Shown here in pieces: positions 46,093 through 57,257 of a DNA stretch of 64,000 nucleotides (position 1 is its first letter; the number at the start of each line of letters is the position of its first letter). The DNA is from Byssothecium circinans (Eukaryota; Ascomycota; Dothideomycetes; Pleosporales; Massarinaceae): assembly GCA_010015675.1 (NCBI GenBank), contig ML977033.1, positions 57,672 through 121,671 of the forward strand, written 5' to 3'. Position numbers and translations under genes: made by a program. The notes under the pieces were generated by a model that had not been told where the DNA came from, made no database searches, and worked only from the letters and a program-made list of their open reading frames with translations.

Positions 46093-47309
46093 GAGGTTGT
46101 GGAAGATGAGGGGGAGGGTTTGAGAGAGTTGGAGGGCGTGGAGAGGAGGGTTAGGGGGAGGTGAGAGGAGAGGAGTAGATAAACGATATGAGTTAGTCAG
46201 AAGAGGAGCCATGGAGTTACCGATACGAGCAGCTATTAACGAATCATCATCGTCTGTCCAGCACTGTTGAAACGCCTCTTATGGGAGTGCTGCGGATATG
46301 GTATGATTCCATGTGATGATAGATAGACATAGTCTCGAGCATACATGGCGCGTTTGCGTATCTTTGTGCTGATGGAAGATTGGTATATATCCTTACCGCG
46401 AATACTGTTTCGTATTTTCACCTTCCTAGTTTTGCAACTACTGATTAATAGAAGATCTGGAACACATCACATCACATCACATTGCAGCATGAGACGGATT
46501 CTGAAATATCCATTTCTAGTGCTGATATCATTCACAATAGCAGGGTGCAGGGTGCAGGGCTTATGTTGACTGTGGGGTCTGCACATTCACCGATCCTTGC
46601 TGCTTCGAGCCTGTCAACGCCGGGAATACTGACGACAGCTGTTGTATCTGTGGAACGGGTGGCAGGGAAGTGAACCGCCAGGCTTCGTTTTCTTAGGCAA
46701 ATATAAAGATGTAGAGATATCCTATTGTTAACCAAAACCGGGACAGACTTACCCGGTGGCAGGCTCTGGTAGGTACCAGCTTGGTTGGACGCAGAATATT
46801 GAAGACGTATGACGAAAGCGTTTGTGGTATCTTGCTTGCTACGTCGCCGATTGCCGAACGTGTCACTGAGCTAGCCAAGCCGAACTAACTTCACCTACAT
46901 AAAATGGTGCGTGGGCAACACGTCTACAAGCCTCAGTAAGACTGCGAACGTATGTTGAAATGAGGCTCTGAGTGAGTGGACAACTACAGAGAAAGACTAT
47001 ATAAGGAGAAGGTCCTGTGATAGTCATGTAATATGATCACATGACCGGAACCCGTCTTCAAACAATGTATGGCTCATGTATAGCAATCAGATAGGTATAT
47101 ACCAGCGCATACTCGACGTGGCGCCTTTTCACCACGGTCCCACTATTGCTGTTCGCAATAATGTAATATGACAGGGTATAAATCGCATCACCGCGCCCCA
47201 TGCGGCCGGCACTTCATACCAAAAGCCCCATCCTCAGTGACTTCTTAAAAATCATTGGTTCACCACAAACCCGACCAAGCAACGCCTTTACCGCTTCCCC
47301 GCTTGCTAG
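46093..47309. other. Intergenic region
   Basis: AT-rich with CACAT repeats near 46460-46483. No supported gene. Confidence 0.5.
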
Positions 47310-47573
47310 ATGTCGTGGCCTGGCGAGCTTGGAATGTTCGGTCTTCCTCCTTTTCGGCAACCTCGTCACAGACATCGGGCACCACCTCGTCCTTTCAGTG
47401 GCATCGAAGCAGCAACAAGGGAGCATGTGAAAGCGCAGATAGAGTTTGAAGAGTTGAGGGAAAAATACCGGGAAGCGAAGCAGAAGTTTAAAGAGGCGCG
47501 ACAGAGGGTGGAGGATGCTGAACGGAAGCTGGATATGGCGAAGAGATATGAGTACGAAGGCGGCTTTTATTGA
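47310..47573 (+). CDS. Small coiled-coil protein of 87 residues, unknown
   Basis: A short Pro/Arg/His-rich N-terminus (LPPFRQPRHRHRAPPRPF) precedes a highly charged helix from about residue 35 (EFEELREKYREAKQKFKEAR) to the end, with heptad-like spacing. No signal peptide or membrane segment. No family is recognised. The biased helical composition makes chance less likely. Confidence 0.5.
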   Translation: MSWPGELGMFGLPPFRQPRHRHRAPPRPFSGIEAATREHVKAQIEFEELREKYREAKQKFKEARQRVEDAERKLDMAKRYEYEGGFY

Positions 47574-48342
47574 TTTGTAATGATGAACATAATATTTATG
47601 TATATGATAAAGGGTATAGTTGGGACTTTGAGATGGAGATTCTACTGTATCTCCACGAATGAAGCGATCAAGGGGCTCATGGTTTGCGGGATTCCCCTTG
47701 TGGAACTATTCATAGCACCGCGATTACGAACCTCCTATTAAGCATAAAACCTTAAAATAAATGTGAATAATGTTTGCACAGTCCACAAGAGGGTATGAGA
47801 ATATCTGAGTAGCAGTACATGGAAGCGAAGCTTGTGGTGCTAGCCACCCCGGCGCCGTCCATCAAGTGGTGGAAACTCACATTTCGTTTATGAATATTTG
47901 ATGTCACATGCTGTAGGATAATATAGTTTACTGCAATTATACTCACCTATGAATATCCTGGATTAAAGCTCATACGTCAGTGGCAAAATTAACTCTTTAA
48001 ACGCAAGGCACATGGCACGACCCATATTTGGCTCTAAAATTGATATGATAATTCACAATTCAGTGTCTCATGTTAGCCAACAATGTTGTAGTGTCTAACA
48101 CAAGCCAATAAATAATCCTAGCAGGGATTGCAGCACATTCTCACAGCACAACGAACAAGGAAACAATCTTCACGTTATTCCGTTGTTAAAAAGCCGCTCA
48201 TTCTCTAGATTTACAGCCACGGCCAATCCCCCCCTTCACAGCACACCAGGCTGGTTTAGAACCAAAACATCCGTGACGCGCGGCCGCTCTCAGAACCTCA
48301 ACCCAAAGCGTCAAAAATCCAAACGAACAGAACACCACCATC
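47574..48342. other. AT-rich intergenic region
   Basis: No gene, RNA or repeat recognised. Confidence 0.5.
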
Positions 48343-48588
48343 ATGACGTCCCAGGACACTCTAGAGTACCGTATCCTTCTTGTTTCTCACAGCAAGGCCC
48401 AAGATGGCGCTTATGCCGTATGTCGCCAAGTCAAAGACCGTTTCATTCGACAGGAACTATTGCAAGAATGGAATGCGCTCACTACTGATATGGAGCTGGG
48501 CTTGGCGGAACGCAAAGCAAAGTATCTGGAGCTAGAAGAGAAAGCTACGAATATGTTGCAGGAAGAAGGGACTGGGGCTGGTGCATAG
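48343..48588 (+). CDS. Small helical protein of 81 residues, unknown
   Basis: The start site is strong (CACCATC before ATG). The sequence begins MTSQDTLEYRILLVSHSKAQ and becomes a charged helix (LAERKAKYLELEEKATNMLQ). No family, signal peptide or membrane segment is recognised. It lies in a run of small unknown genes on the same strand. Confidence 0.5.
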   Translation: MTSQDTLEYRILLVSHSKAQDGAYAVCRQVKDRFIRQELLQEWNALTTDMELGLAERKAKYLELEEKATNMLQEEGTGAGA

Positions 48589-48966
48589 TTGGGTGGCCTG
48601 TAGGTGCATGCCGCATATCAAGTGATAGAATGAGAAAGCGGATGTACGTGGTCACTTGGCTGTTTTAACGGACGCAGAGCTAGTTCCTTATTATCTAATA
48701 GTAGGGAACAGCGTTCAGGTAGGTATCTGCAAAACAAGGACTAGATTACCTTCTTGTATATCTTGTTTGTGTGTCGCGTGGTCAGAACGCGACACAACGC
48801 ATCGGAAATATGCTTCGTACCACGTGGTTGACAGCACAATGAACATCACAGACTGATGACTCTCTTTTTAACGTGTCAAGCGGCTTCTAGAATATGTATT
48901 CCATATAATAATCTTGTATTGACCATGATATAGTTCTCCTTAACTCTTTCACGAACGACATCAACC
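48589..48966. other. Intergenic region
   Basis: AT-rich spacer between two small unknown genes; nothing recognised. Confidence 0.5.
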
Positions 48967-49704
48967 ATGAACTCACCGTGGATTTTCCTTCAGCCACATC
49001 CAAGTACCGGGATACCTTCCGGATACTGGTACTATGCGGAAGGCCAGCAAGCTCTCTATTTCCAACACTCACACTACCATGCCCTGCCAGAATACCATGT
49101 AAGCGATGATCAGGTCCCGCATTTCCCCCAAACTCAACTCCATAATCTCGGAAGGCTCAAGGCCGCTTTTGGTCAGAATCTGAGCCACTGGAAGTATCAA
49201 GACAAAGGAGAAGACGTCGCGCCTGCGAAGCAAGGGAGGTCATGCAAAGAGTGCTATCCGTCAAAACGCCCCAAGTTCAATGCTTTCCGTCGAGACGTTT
49301 CACAACGCTTAACAAATTCGTACCAGAGGGCTTCTTACACGAACAATACCCACGACAACGAGATGCAGCACATAGCCGGCATGTTCAACGGACTGTCACT
49401 CCACAAGGGATTTGGCTCGCCTGGGGAAGTTGATAGTTCACGCTCCAACACCACCTTTGAAGAGCCTGAAGAAGATTCCACTCAAAATAATTGGGAAGGG
49501 CCCGGTGTCGTGCCCAGACTGGAAGCAGCTCTCGCGTTGGACAAGCTTGGAGATATTGAATCTGATCGCATCAGAGCTCTTCACAATATCTTCAGCCGGG
49601 CAGGTGATCCTTCCTTGGACCCTTCGGAAAGCGTTGCTATGTATTGGCATGTAGCTGAGAGGGCGCAGAGGATTTTCGACAAACTTGGTGAAGGGCAGGC
49701 GTAG
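48967..49704 (+). CDS. Hypothetical protein of 245 residues
   Basis: A single exon with a good start context (TCAACC before ATG). The N-terminal half is rich in Tyr, His and Gln (GYWYYAEGQQALYFQHSHYH). A CKECYPSKRPKF segment near residue 95 is the only Cys pair. The C-terminal half is acidic and then helical (SVAMYWHVAERAQRIFDKLG). No signal peptide or membrane helix. Family not recognised. Confidence 0.6.
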   Translation: MNSPWIFLQPHPSTGIPSGYWYYAEGQQALYFQHSHYHALPEYHVSDDQVPHFPQTQLHNLGRLKAAFGQNLSHWKYQDKGEDVAPAKQGRSCKECYPSKRPKFNAFRRDVSQRLTNSYQRASYTNNTHDNEMQHIAGMFNGLSLHKGFGSPGEVDSSRSNTTFEEPEEDSTQNNWEGPGVVPRLEAALALDKLGDIESDRIRALHNIFSRAGDPSLDPSESVAMYWHVAERAQRIFDKLGEGQA

Positions 49705-50031
49705 AGGGAAGAGACTGCTGCTTCATGGGCTCCGGTGATACTTCATGTGGATATGAGAACAATGAGTAGATGAATAGAATCGTGAAATGAATCGGCCATA
49801 ATAATACCTGACTTCGATCCATCAAAATTAGTGATAAACGAAAACACGGACGCAAAGAAAGAAAATTCGCTGTCACCGTGAAACAATAAACAACTGGACC
49901 TTATCCGCGCTCAAAATACTATATTAGAAGCTCATTTGTAACTCTAAAATGCCGGTACATTCACATCTTCGAGGAATGTCTGCATCGGGAATCTTTAGAA
50001 GGGGCGCCTACTTGTCACATCAAGATAACCG
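49705..50031. other. Intergenic region
   Basis: AT-rich spacer; nothing recognised. Confidence 0.5.
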
Positions 50032-50376
50032 ATGAGCACCTTCACGACCATCAGCATCAACCACCCCACCAAAGAAAAACAACATGCCACAAACCAAACG
50101 GAAATCGACGAGGAGATCTTCAAGGTCGAAACGCAGTGTCGAATCGTCAACTTCCTCGCTCCTCGACTTCGGCCTCTCAACCACGGCCTGGCAATCCTCA
50201 ATGCAGCGAGGCGACAGAATGTATTCAGGAAGAAGGGCATGGCGAACAAGACGGAGGAGGAGTTGGAGCTTGCAAAGAGGGAGGTCGATGCATGCATCGC
50301 TGAGAACAAGGCTGTCATTCCGCAGGTGGAGGATGTTCGTCGAGACAATGTGGCGGCTTTGGGAGAGGTGAATTAG
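50032..50376 (+). CDS. Small helical protein of 114 residues, unknown
   Basis: A single exon. The middle is basic (LAPRLRPLNHGLAILNAARR) and the C-terminus is a charged helix (TEEELELAKREVDACIAENK). The reverse strand over the same bases is also open for 129 codons, so the coding direction rests on the better composition of this strand. Family not recognised. Confidence 0.45.
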   Translation: MSTFTTISINHPTKEKQHATNQTEIDEEIFKVETQCRIVNFLAPRLRPLNHGLAILNAARRQNVFRKKGMANKTEEELELAKREVDACIAENKAVIPQVEDVRRDNVAALGEVN

Positions 50377-51086
50377 ATGGTGAGACTTGCGAGGGAAGCT
50401 ATAGTACAATACCGATGTGTATGGAACAACTTATCCCGATTTCTTTAGCTACGTGTTGAAGAGATAATTAAGGTTTCGTACTCGCATACTTACCAGGGTA
50501 AGCTACCATGGATGTGACGTGATGTTCTCGTCCGTCATCGGCCTCGGTCGGAGATCCGGCAAGTGGGGCTGACGCAGGAAGCTTTACTTATCCCGTAATG
50601 GCTTGCATCTATGGCTGCGTTCCTCCCAGAATCGTGCAATTTCATCCCATGGATCGGCGTTCGTGAGTCAGCTCGTTCACAGCCGGGGTAGAACATTCAT
50701 CTAATTTAAAAAAAACTAATGACGTAAAATATATATTACGTACGAAACGAACTATTTCTTCAACTATAATTCTCTAGCTGCTTAGTTTAGTACGTAATAT
50801 ATATTTTACGTTGTTTGCTTTTTAAACTTGGACAAATTTTCTACGCCGGCTGTGAGCCAGCTCATGAGTGGATTAAAAACGCCGATCCAGGTTCGAGAAC
50901 GAACCTTAGAGTTCGGTCTTCATCATATTCAGAATCTAAACCGGGGCATCGAGTGCTTACAAAAGCCATACTGGTGCTGAAAAGTACTGTACTTCTATGT
51001 TTTGTCATCAACGATGGGACATGCTAGGATTCTGAGTAATTTTTGTTACTACCGGCAAGTTAAGCTCTCGAGCTCTATGCCATTTA
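50377..51086. other. AT-rich region with inverted repeat
   Basis: Left of the MITE-like element. It holds the 22-bp inverted repeat at 50722-50811 and no supported gene. Confidence 0.5.
50722..50811. repeat. Perfect 22-bp inverted repeat with 46-bp spacer
   Basis: Arms at 50722-50743 and 50790-50811 are exact reverse complements, and each arm contains acgtaaaatatatattacgt or its complement. They could form a hairpin, mark a tiny foldback element, or be paired binding sites. Confidence 0.85.
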
Positions 51087-51485
51087 CCGTAAAGATTTTC
51101 AGGGCGTTTATCAAAATCGGTTGTTTTGAGACGCCTCGGGGACTGGGCGAAATAGAGAGCCTGGGCGTATTTCCTAGGAGGGCGTATTTAGATAACCTAG
51201 ATTTCTACTTAGTTAGCATTCCTTAGTAAGTCTCAAAATAAGCTTCTCGTTACTGCCCTACGCTATAATACCCTACTATTAAACCCTCTAGAATGCAAAG
51301 CTCCTACTTTCTCTATACAAAAACGCCCTTCTAGCATCTCTGGTAGTCTTAGCTAAGCCCCCCCTACTTAGACTGGGCGTTTAACTAAAATACTGATTTG
51401 TTAATTCTAGGCTTGATAGGGACTGGGCGTATTACCAAGCCTGGGCGTATTAATAAGGGGGTGGCGTAATACACAATCTTTACGG
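51087..51485. mobile_element. MITE-like element with TA target sites
   Basis: A 399-bp segment begins CCGTAAAGATT and ends with its exact reverse complement. TA flanks both sides (51085-51086 and 51486-51487). At least seven GGGCG words, most as (C/A)CTGGGCGT, lie near the two ends (from 51102, 51145, 51163, 51180, 51375, 51425 and 51443). There is no coding capacity. TA flanks and a CCGT end fit a non-autonomous Tc1/mariner-pogo relative. Confidence 0.7.
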
Positions 51486-51487
51486 TA

Positions 51488-51793
51488 GGGAATTGTTTAG
51501 TATGCGAGTCATAATCCTCAAGCATCCCGTCGGCGTTAAGGCGCCCACAAGAAGGATTATAGGATTATACCATGGTAGGATTCTAGATTGAGTCGAGTGA
51601 GGCAGCCACATATTATTTGATACGAACGACAAGCAGAGCTAAAGAACACAGCCGCAAGCGACCTTGGAACCGGGTTCAGCTGTGCGGCATAGTTCAAACT
51701 TTAAATATGTCCCCACACACAGATACATATACCAGGGCGGATTTACCGTTTGCGACCTTTTTCTCCTCTCCACACCTCCTATCAACAAACAAC
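51488..51793. other. Upstream region of the EthD-like gene
   Basis: Follows the MITE-like element. No separate gene is seen; promoter of the next gene. Confidence 0.45.
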
Positions 51794-52216
51794 ATGCCCT
51801 TCGTCATCTTCCTCTACCTATACCGCAAACCCGGTCTTACGTTCCAAGAATTTCGCGACGGAATGGAAAACGTCGCATTTCCATGGTTATTCGAATACTA
51901 CAAACCGCATCAACCGTTGGCCTGGACACGGCATTACGTTTGCCGAAGGGGCAGTAAAACCGGTCAACGTCTCCTTGCATACAGTGCACCGCCAGCAGAC
52001 CCAGATCCGGACGCTCCTGTAGTGATGTTAGGGGGGATCACGGAATTCCCCTGGGACGTCATGATAAGAGTGGTCTATCGGGATGAGTTGCATTTCAACC
52101 AGTATTTTGCTTGGCTCAATGAGCCGGAGAACGCGGCAAATATTGCGGCGTCTGAGGAGGAGTTTTCGGATCCGACGAAGCTCAAAGCAGTGGTGATCGG
52201 AGAGGTTGTGGATTAG
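51794..52216 (+). CDS. EthD/dimeric alpha-beta barrel family-like protein
   Basis: A single exon of 140 residues from MPFVIFLYLYRKPGLTFQEF. The pattern of a beta strand, then KPGLT and a helix (FRDGMENVAF), and later IRVVYRDELHFNQYFAWLNE, fits the EthD-type ferredoxin-like barrel seen in many fungal proteins near secondary metabolism genes. The in-frame extension upstream to 51617 has lower-quality sequence, and the start after AACAAC at 51794 is preferred. The catalytic role is unknown, and no biosynthetic cluster is present here. Confidence 0.7.
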   Translation: MPFVIFLYLYRKPGLTFQEFRDGMENVAFPWLFEYYKPHQPLAWTRHYVCRRGSKTGQRLLAYSAPPADPDPDAPVVMLGGITEFPWDVMIRVVYRDELHFNQYFAWLNEPENAANIAASEEEFSDPTKLKAVVIGEVVD

Positions 52217-52557
52217 AAGATTACGGGAGAACAAAAAAGTTATTCATTTGCCTGACATATATTCATATGTAAGTAACTCTACGAGAAAGTTGCGAAGTTG
52301 CTCTCTAACCGCTAAATCACGTAGTTCTGAAGCTCTGGAGAGAAACAGGGAGGGGGGAAAGGTTAGCATCAGAGGATCATGTACTGAGACCGGGTTCCCA
52401 AAAGTTTCGCAAACCCTATTTCTTGAATGGATAATATTAACCGACGCAAGTTGACGAACGTATGCCAGTGAGGCCAGTACCACACCGCAGACGTCCACGG
52501 AGTCGTCGCAAAGGTATCTATTACCACCAGAGCCCCATCCCCGCATTCCTGGATAAC
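52217..52557. other. Convergent intergenic region
   Basis: 3' flanks of the EthD-like gene and the small membrane protein gene; nothing else recognised. Confidence 0.5.
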
Positions 52558-52851
52558 CTAGACGAAGTCGTCCCTCTCATCGATCACCTCCTGCAAGATG
52601 TCCTCGAGGTCATCCACGCGTGACGTTACGATCGGACGCTTATGGCGCTCCGCTACCTGCATAATCGGATATTTCCCAGCGAAGAAGGCCATCAGGAGGA
52701 TGAGGACGACCGTGAACAAAAGCACAATGTTGATGAAGATAAGGATTTGGAGGGTTGGGATCTTATTGATGGTGTCTTGGATGGCTGTGAGGTCGCGCTT
52801 GGAGAGCACGCAGACGAGTCTCGGGCGAGGCTTGGAGTGTTTGTGACCCAT
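52558..52851 (-). CDS. Small single-pass membrane protein, possible N-myristoylation
   Basis: From the ATG at 52851 the product is 97 residues. It starts MGHKHSKPRPR, which fits the myristoylation pattern Gly2 with Ser6 followed by basic residues. One hydrophobic helix follows (ILIFINIVLLFTVVLILLMAFFA), then an acidic tail (DDLEDILQEVIDERDDF). A start at 52989 would add 46 residues of low-complexity character. Family not recognised. Confidence 0.55.
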   Translation of the reverse strand: MGHKHSKPRPRLVCVLSKRDLTAIQDTINKIPTLQILIFINIVLLFTVVLILLMAFFAGKYPIMQVAERHKRPIVTSRVDDLEDILQEVIDERDDFV

Positions 52852-54094
52852 GGTGGCGAGAGCTCGTTGGTTGGAAGCTGGCTGCGGAGTAGGTCCGGGT
52901 TGAAGGGCTTGAAAGATGAGGTTATTGGCTGATGCCTGCGGTGGATAAGTGCTGCGTGTGCGAGTAAGGGATTTAAATACGTCGAGCAAACGCCCTCACA
53001 TGAGAACTGGCCAATGACATGCCTACAATTTCCCACTCCTCCAGTCGCAGGATAGCATTGATCACGTTATTTGTGAGAGGAAGTTTGATGCTCCCGCACC
53101 TGGCTGACATTACTTGTAGCAAGCTCGAACTATTACACGGACTTATGATTCTACTTTAGACGCGTCCTATTTGTATGCGCGCGAAGATGGGCATCCAGAC
53201 TGGAAATACAATGTGGAATTATCCGGGTTTTGAACATGTAGCTGGCCTACTTGCTTTTCGTCTCTGGCCAGAGAGTCCATGAGTGGCTATGAGCGCGAAA
53301 GCGTGGCAGACGAATTTGGCCTCGTTGAATGATCAGAGTCGTCCCACTCTCCACTGACTACTTGGTATAGTATGTAAAAAGATGGTGAACTAATATTAGT
53401 AGCGTTGATGGTAATCTTAATGATTAACAAGTCACCGTTGCTGTCATGTCTCCGCAAACCTTTACAGAACGACAAGGTGTTTGTGCCGTCTTCTTCACGT
53501 ATCTAAAGACAGAAAGGTGTTTACTCGTTTTCTTTAGTATTAGTACTAGGCTTTGTACATAGTTGTGCGAAGTATTAGAATATCTAAGGTAACATCTAAG
53601 GTAAATGATACCGGCCAGCATGAATATTTGATGACAAGCGGGCCTTTGAAAAATTGAGACGTTACCGAATTTCTTGTAAGCGCTCAACGTGATTTATATA
53701 TAGAAAAGCTAGGTGCTGGGGATATGCGCTAGATAGTGCTGTGGCTTGATGTTTTAGTATTTCGGGATATGCTTGAAATGTGGGCCATACGCCATAGTAA
53801 GTTTTCTAAAGGAAGGGAATCCTGGTTTGCTTCAATCACTGAGTACCCTTCAGATCCACTTTAACGACTAGAAGATGCACAATCTTTGTACGTGTGGACA
53901 CGGATATGATCCCTGTGGAGGTCTCCCGCTTGGTCGAGTAGGTCTACCAATCATCGATTTTACGGATCGACGTGGATCTATGCGCGCATCAACCGCACTC
54001 TAAGAAGTATTTGATCACTAGCCAACACGTGTACGCGAGATCGACAGTGAGTTGCAGCGTAGTAGAAGAAGACATCATATTAATTCAATATACA
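52852..54094. other. Gene-poor AT-rich region
   Basis: About 1.2 kb; no gene, RNA or repeat recognised. Confidence 0.5.
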
Positions 54095-55309
54095 CTAAGC
54101 TGCTTCCACAGCGACAGTTCTTGTTACTTGTATGCCTTTAACGCCCCTTATCTTTTCATACTCCATCTGCATCTCCGCCTCCTCCTCGCTGATCCTACTA
54201 CAGATCACAGCGCTCCCATTGTGCGGCACTACTCCTGCCATCGCGATGCCCCTCGTCTCGCTGTCGGAGTATCCTCGTGGTCGCGCGGACGACCTTCGGC
54301 TTGGTGGCGCGCTACCAATCGGTCGGCTGCCAGAGCGATAAGCATAGGTGCCTGTTCGTCGTCCCATGCAAATGGCGTAGATGGGTTTCAGAGCGGGAAT
54401 GGAGCCGCAGACAATGAGCAGGATGATCTCAATACCAGTCCATAAGAACAGAGAGAAGGTCTCCCATGTGAGGTCGGATCGGGCATTGAGAGTGGAGAGC
54501 TTAGTAGCTTTAATTGCGGCGCATACACCAGTGCTAAGGTCTTGATTAGTACATGGCTTTCACTGTGGCATGTGTGTTCTTACATGCTACCACATCCTAG
54601 CAATGCGCACAGCGCAAGCCTCTTTCTCAGCTCCGTCTGTAGTCCCCATACCAACGTGATCGGTATGACAGCAAGATGAAAGTCGACCAGGGCATGAACT
54701 GCAGCCCCGTAGATTGAGAAACTGCTCTGCACCTTCGGATTCCAGCACTTCGTTGTTTCCATGAGTCCCTTATCCCACAACGCGGCCGGGTTCTCGCATT
54801 GAACGAAGGTAAGAACAATCATAACGACGGTGTTGATAGCCGTCCATACACTGGCAACGTAAAGGGACCAGCGCCGCCGTATCGATGCACGATTGAGAAG
54901 CCGTAAGATAAGGAAGGCGACTGATATTTTCCCCGATCCGAGGCAGAATATGGCAAGTGGTTGGGCGACCCAGTTGAGTTTTGTGACGTAGATGAGATGC
55001 TCAGGATCCGTAGCAAGGTAGTGGAGATGTCGAGTTCCGCCGCTGAAGCACATTATACTTATGAGAATCGTAAGCGGAACGAATACAATCTATGTATCGT
55101 TAGTATAGTGAAGCATGTTACAAAACTTTTATGCCACTAACCCATGTTACCAGCATAGCCCAATCGTCAATGCCAACGCCCGCGATGCTGAATCTCGCGG
55201 TCAACCTCGAAGCTACAAAGAGAAACGAGACAACACATCCGGCGATGTACACCGCTGCTAGGTGCGGCCCCCGATCATAGTCGGGCGCAATGGGTGTCGA
55301 TATCGCCAT
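54095..55309 (-). CDS. PTH11/rhodopsin-like seven-helix membrane protein
   Basis: Three exons (55309-55142, 55089-54584, 54533-54095) give 370 residues. Hydrophobic segments follow the fungal rhodopsin-domain layout: AAVYIAGCVVSFLFVASRL, WAMLVTWIVFVPLTILISIM, QPLAIFCLGSGKISVAFLIL, VWTAINTVVMIVLTFVQC, a WDKG...CWNP loop, HALVDFHLAVIPITLVWGLQ, and WTGIEIILLIVCGSIPAL. The signature IDDWAML before helix 2 is typical. The cytoplasmic tail is Arg/Ser-rich. No extracellular CFEM domain is present. Such proteins are candidate surface receptors; ligand unknown. The start MAISTP is preferred over an ATG 12 codons upstream. Confidence 0.9.
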
Positions 55310-57257
55310 GATGGAGCCAGCTACATCCACGAAGGTAATGACCAAGAGTCGAAGAAAGGATCAAGAATCAGAGGCGCGCCCGCGGGTTGGGTATATCGAA
55401 CCTTCCCATGGCACGGCTTAGGGGAAAGAGGACGTCTTATCGTCGATCTCATCCATAGCGCCTAGCAGACCTCAGGGCGTCTTACAAGGACTGAGGGGGC
55501 TTGACTCAGGAACACCGCACAGGTTGCCGCTACAGCCAGCGCTACTGCAGGTGAGGCTATCAAAGAAAGTTCAAGAGACCTCGTCGGGCGTGTGCACGCA
55601 CAAGCAGTGTGACAAATAATGGAGACTAGGGGAATACTATTGAGGCAAGCCTTAGTACTGAAGGAGTTTGGTACCTTCCCGGGTCCTAGTCAGACCGTTC
55701 GGCAGTAATCCTGAATTGGGAAAGATATGCTTGGAAAAGGCAACGGTCGGTACAGTACCATGAGTTGACACATGCATTAGTGTGCCGGGGGAGTGCATGC
55801 ACGGGGATCATATTTTGCCACGTGAGAGACCCGCTAGCCACTCAGATTCCAGAAATTGTTTCGAAGTGGCAACAATGCGTAAGACGAGGACGCTAGATTT
55901 GGTGAAGATTTGCGGGTTTTCTTACATCGTGAAGTTGGCGGGTGCCAATTGATTGCCGAAGAGACTTTTTGGTACCTGAGTCGCTTCCACATCTCCCGCT
56001 GCAAGCTGTCAACAATCGTAACGCGCGAGTACGGATACTTTCATGTCTCCCTGATACCGGGTTGATATGTCGCAATACCAAGTTGCTTCACGCCTACCGC
56101 CCACCAGGTTCGTCGTTATGACAAAAGGAAAGCTTTCTACGCTGCCTGTCTCTATCAGATCCACCTCGAAATAAGCGCCTCGGACACAGATACCTACACA
56201 TGCAGCCGAGGCTGGTACCTGGCAACAATGGGGGTGAAGACCGTGGGCCTGGAGCAGTCAGCATCGCGAACAACATCGTCTCATCATTTGTCCCTCCCGC
56301 TCAAGGGGTGCAGCTCTTCAATTCAGGGCCAGCCCGGTCAAAAATGCCCTGACGTTTGCCTTCTTACGTCTACTGTACACACGGCATCCTGATTTCTACC
56401 CCGCCTCTCGAAACGATCCTGCGTCACTGGCGCGATTGAACTCGAATCCTCAAACCGTGAGCGCGGCGTTTGCCGTCCGAAGTGCGTTGCCCTGCCGTTC
56501 GGTGTTGACTACCAGTACCACGCCGCGACAGGCTCCAGTGCAGTGCCCGTTCGCCGTTCGAAAGAATATTGCTGGCTGCGCACGGAGCTCGACCTTCTTC
56601 TTTGGAGCTCACTTGCCGTCTTTTTGACCACTAAGAATTGTCCGAAATTGCCAATATTTTTGTCCTCAATGCGAACAGCGAGATGGAGAACTTGAAATGG
56701 GAGTTGCCATCGTTATTAAGAAGTCAGGCCATGGGGATGATTGCGAGGATTGGCAGAGCAGAGATTCTGGCGAAGATCAACATTATCAACGGTACAGGAG
56801 GAGGGGAAGCCAGTCTTACTTCGCACGGACACTATGTTGGGCGCTTGTCCGATGAACCCGGTGATCTAACTTGCTTAGTATTAGTGATGGTTATATTTGT
56901 AGTTCGCTATAGGTCTCGGCGCCCGAGACCTACCCCCACCGTTCCAACAACCACTTCCCGTCCAACCTTCGTCATCGTGAGAGTTTCCGTAGTGCCGGTG
57001 TCATTCACGTTGGAATTTGGGGCCACTGTAAAAAACCAGCGTGTGAGATTCGTCGAGCCTCTGCTCTAGACTGAGAAATTTCACTGTCCGGTTACTTCCG
57101 CGGAGTGCGCGGCTGTCTCTGCACAGGCCAGGATATTTCGCTTCAGAGACCACAGACTTCGTCCTTCGAAGCGCGCATGAAATGTGTCTATGTATTGATA
57201 TGTAATAGGGGTCAAGCTCTATAGTGGTTCGCACCTCGACATCGTGTCTGATCACGC
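55310..57257. other. Intergenic region, nearly 2 kb
   Basis: Upstream of the receptor gene and downstream of the GH3 gene. One frame at 56638-57069 needs a TTG start and has no family character. No RNA gene or repeat recognised. Confidence 0.5.

Noticed and set aside
56638..57069. 143-codon plus-strand frame between the receptor and GH3 genes
   Set aside because: It starts with TTG, has no recognisable domain and overlaps the presumed 3' region of GH3.
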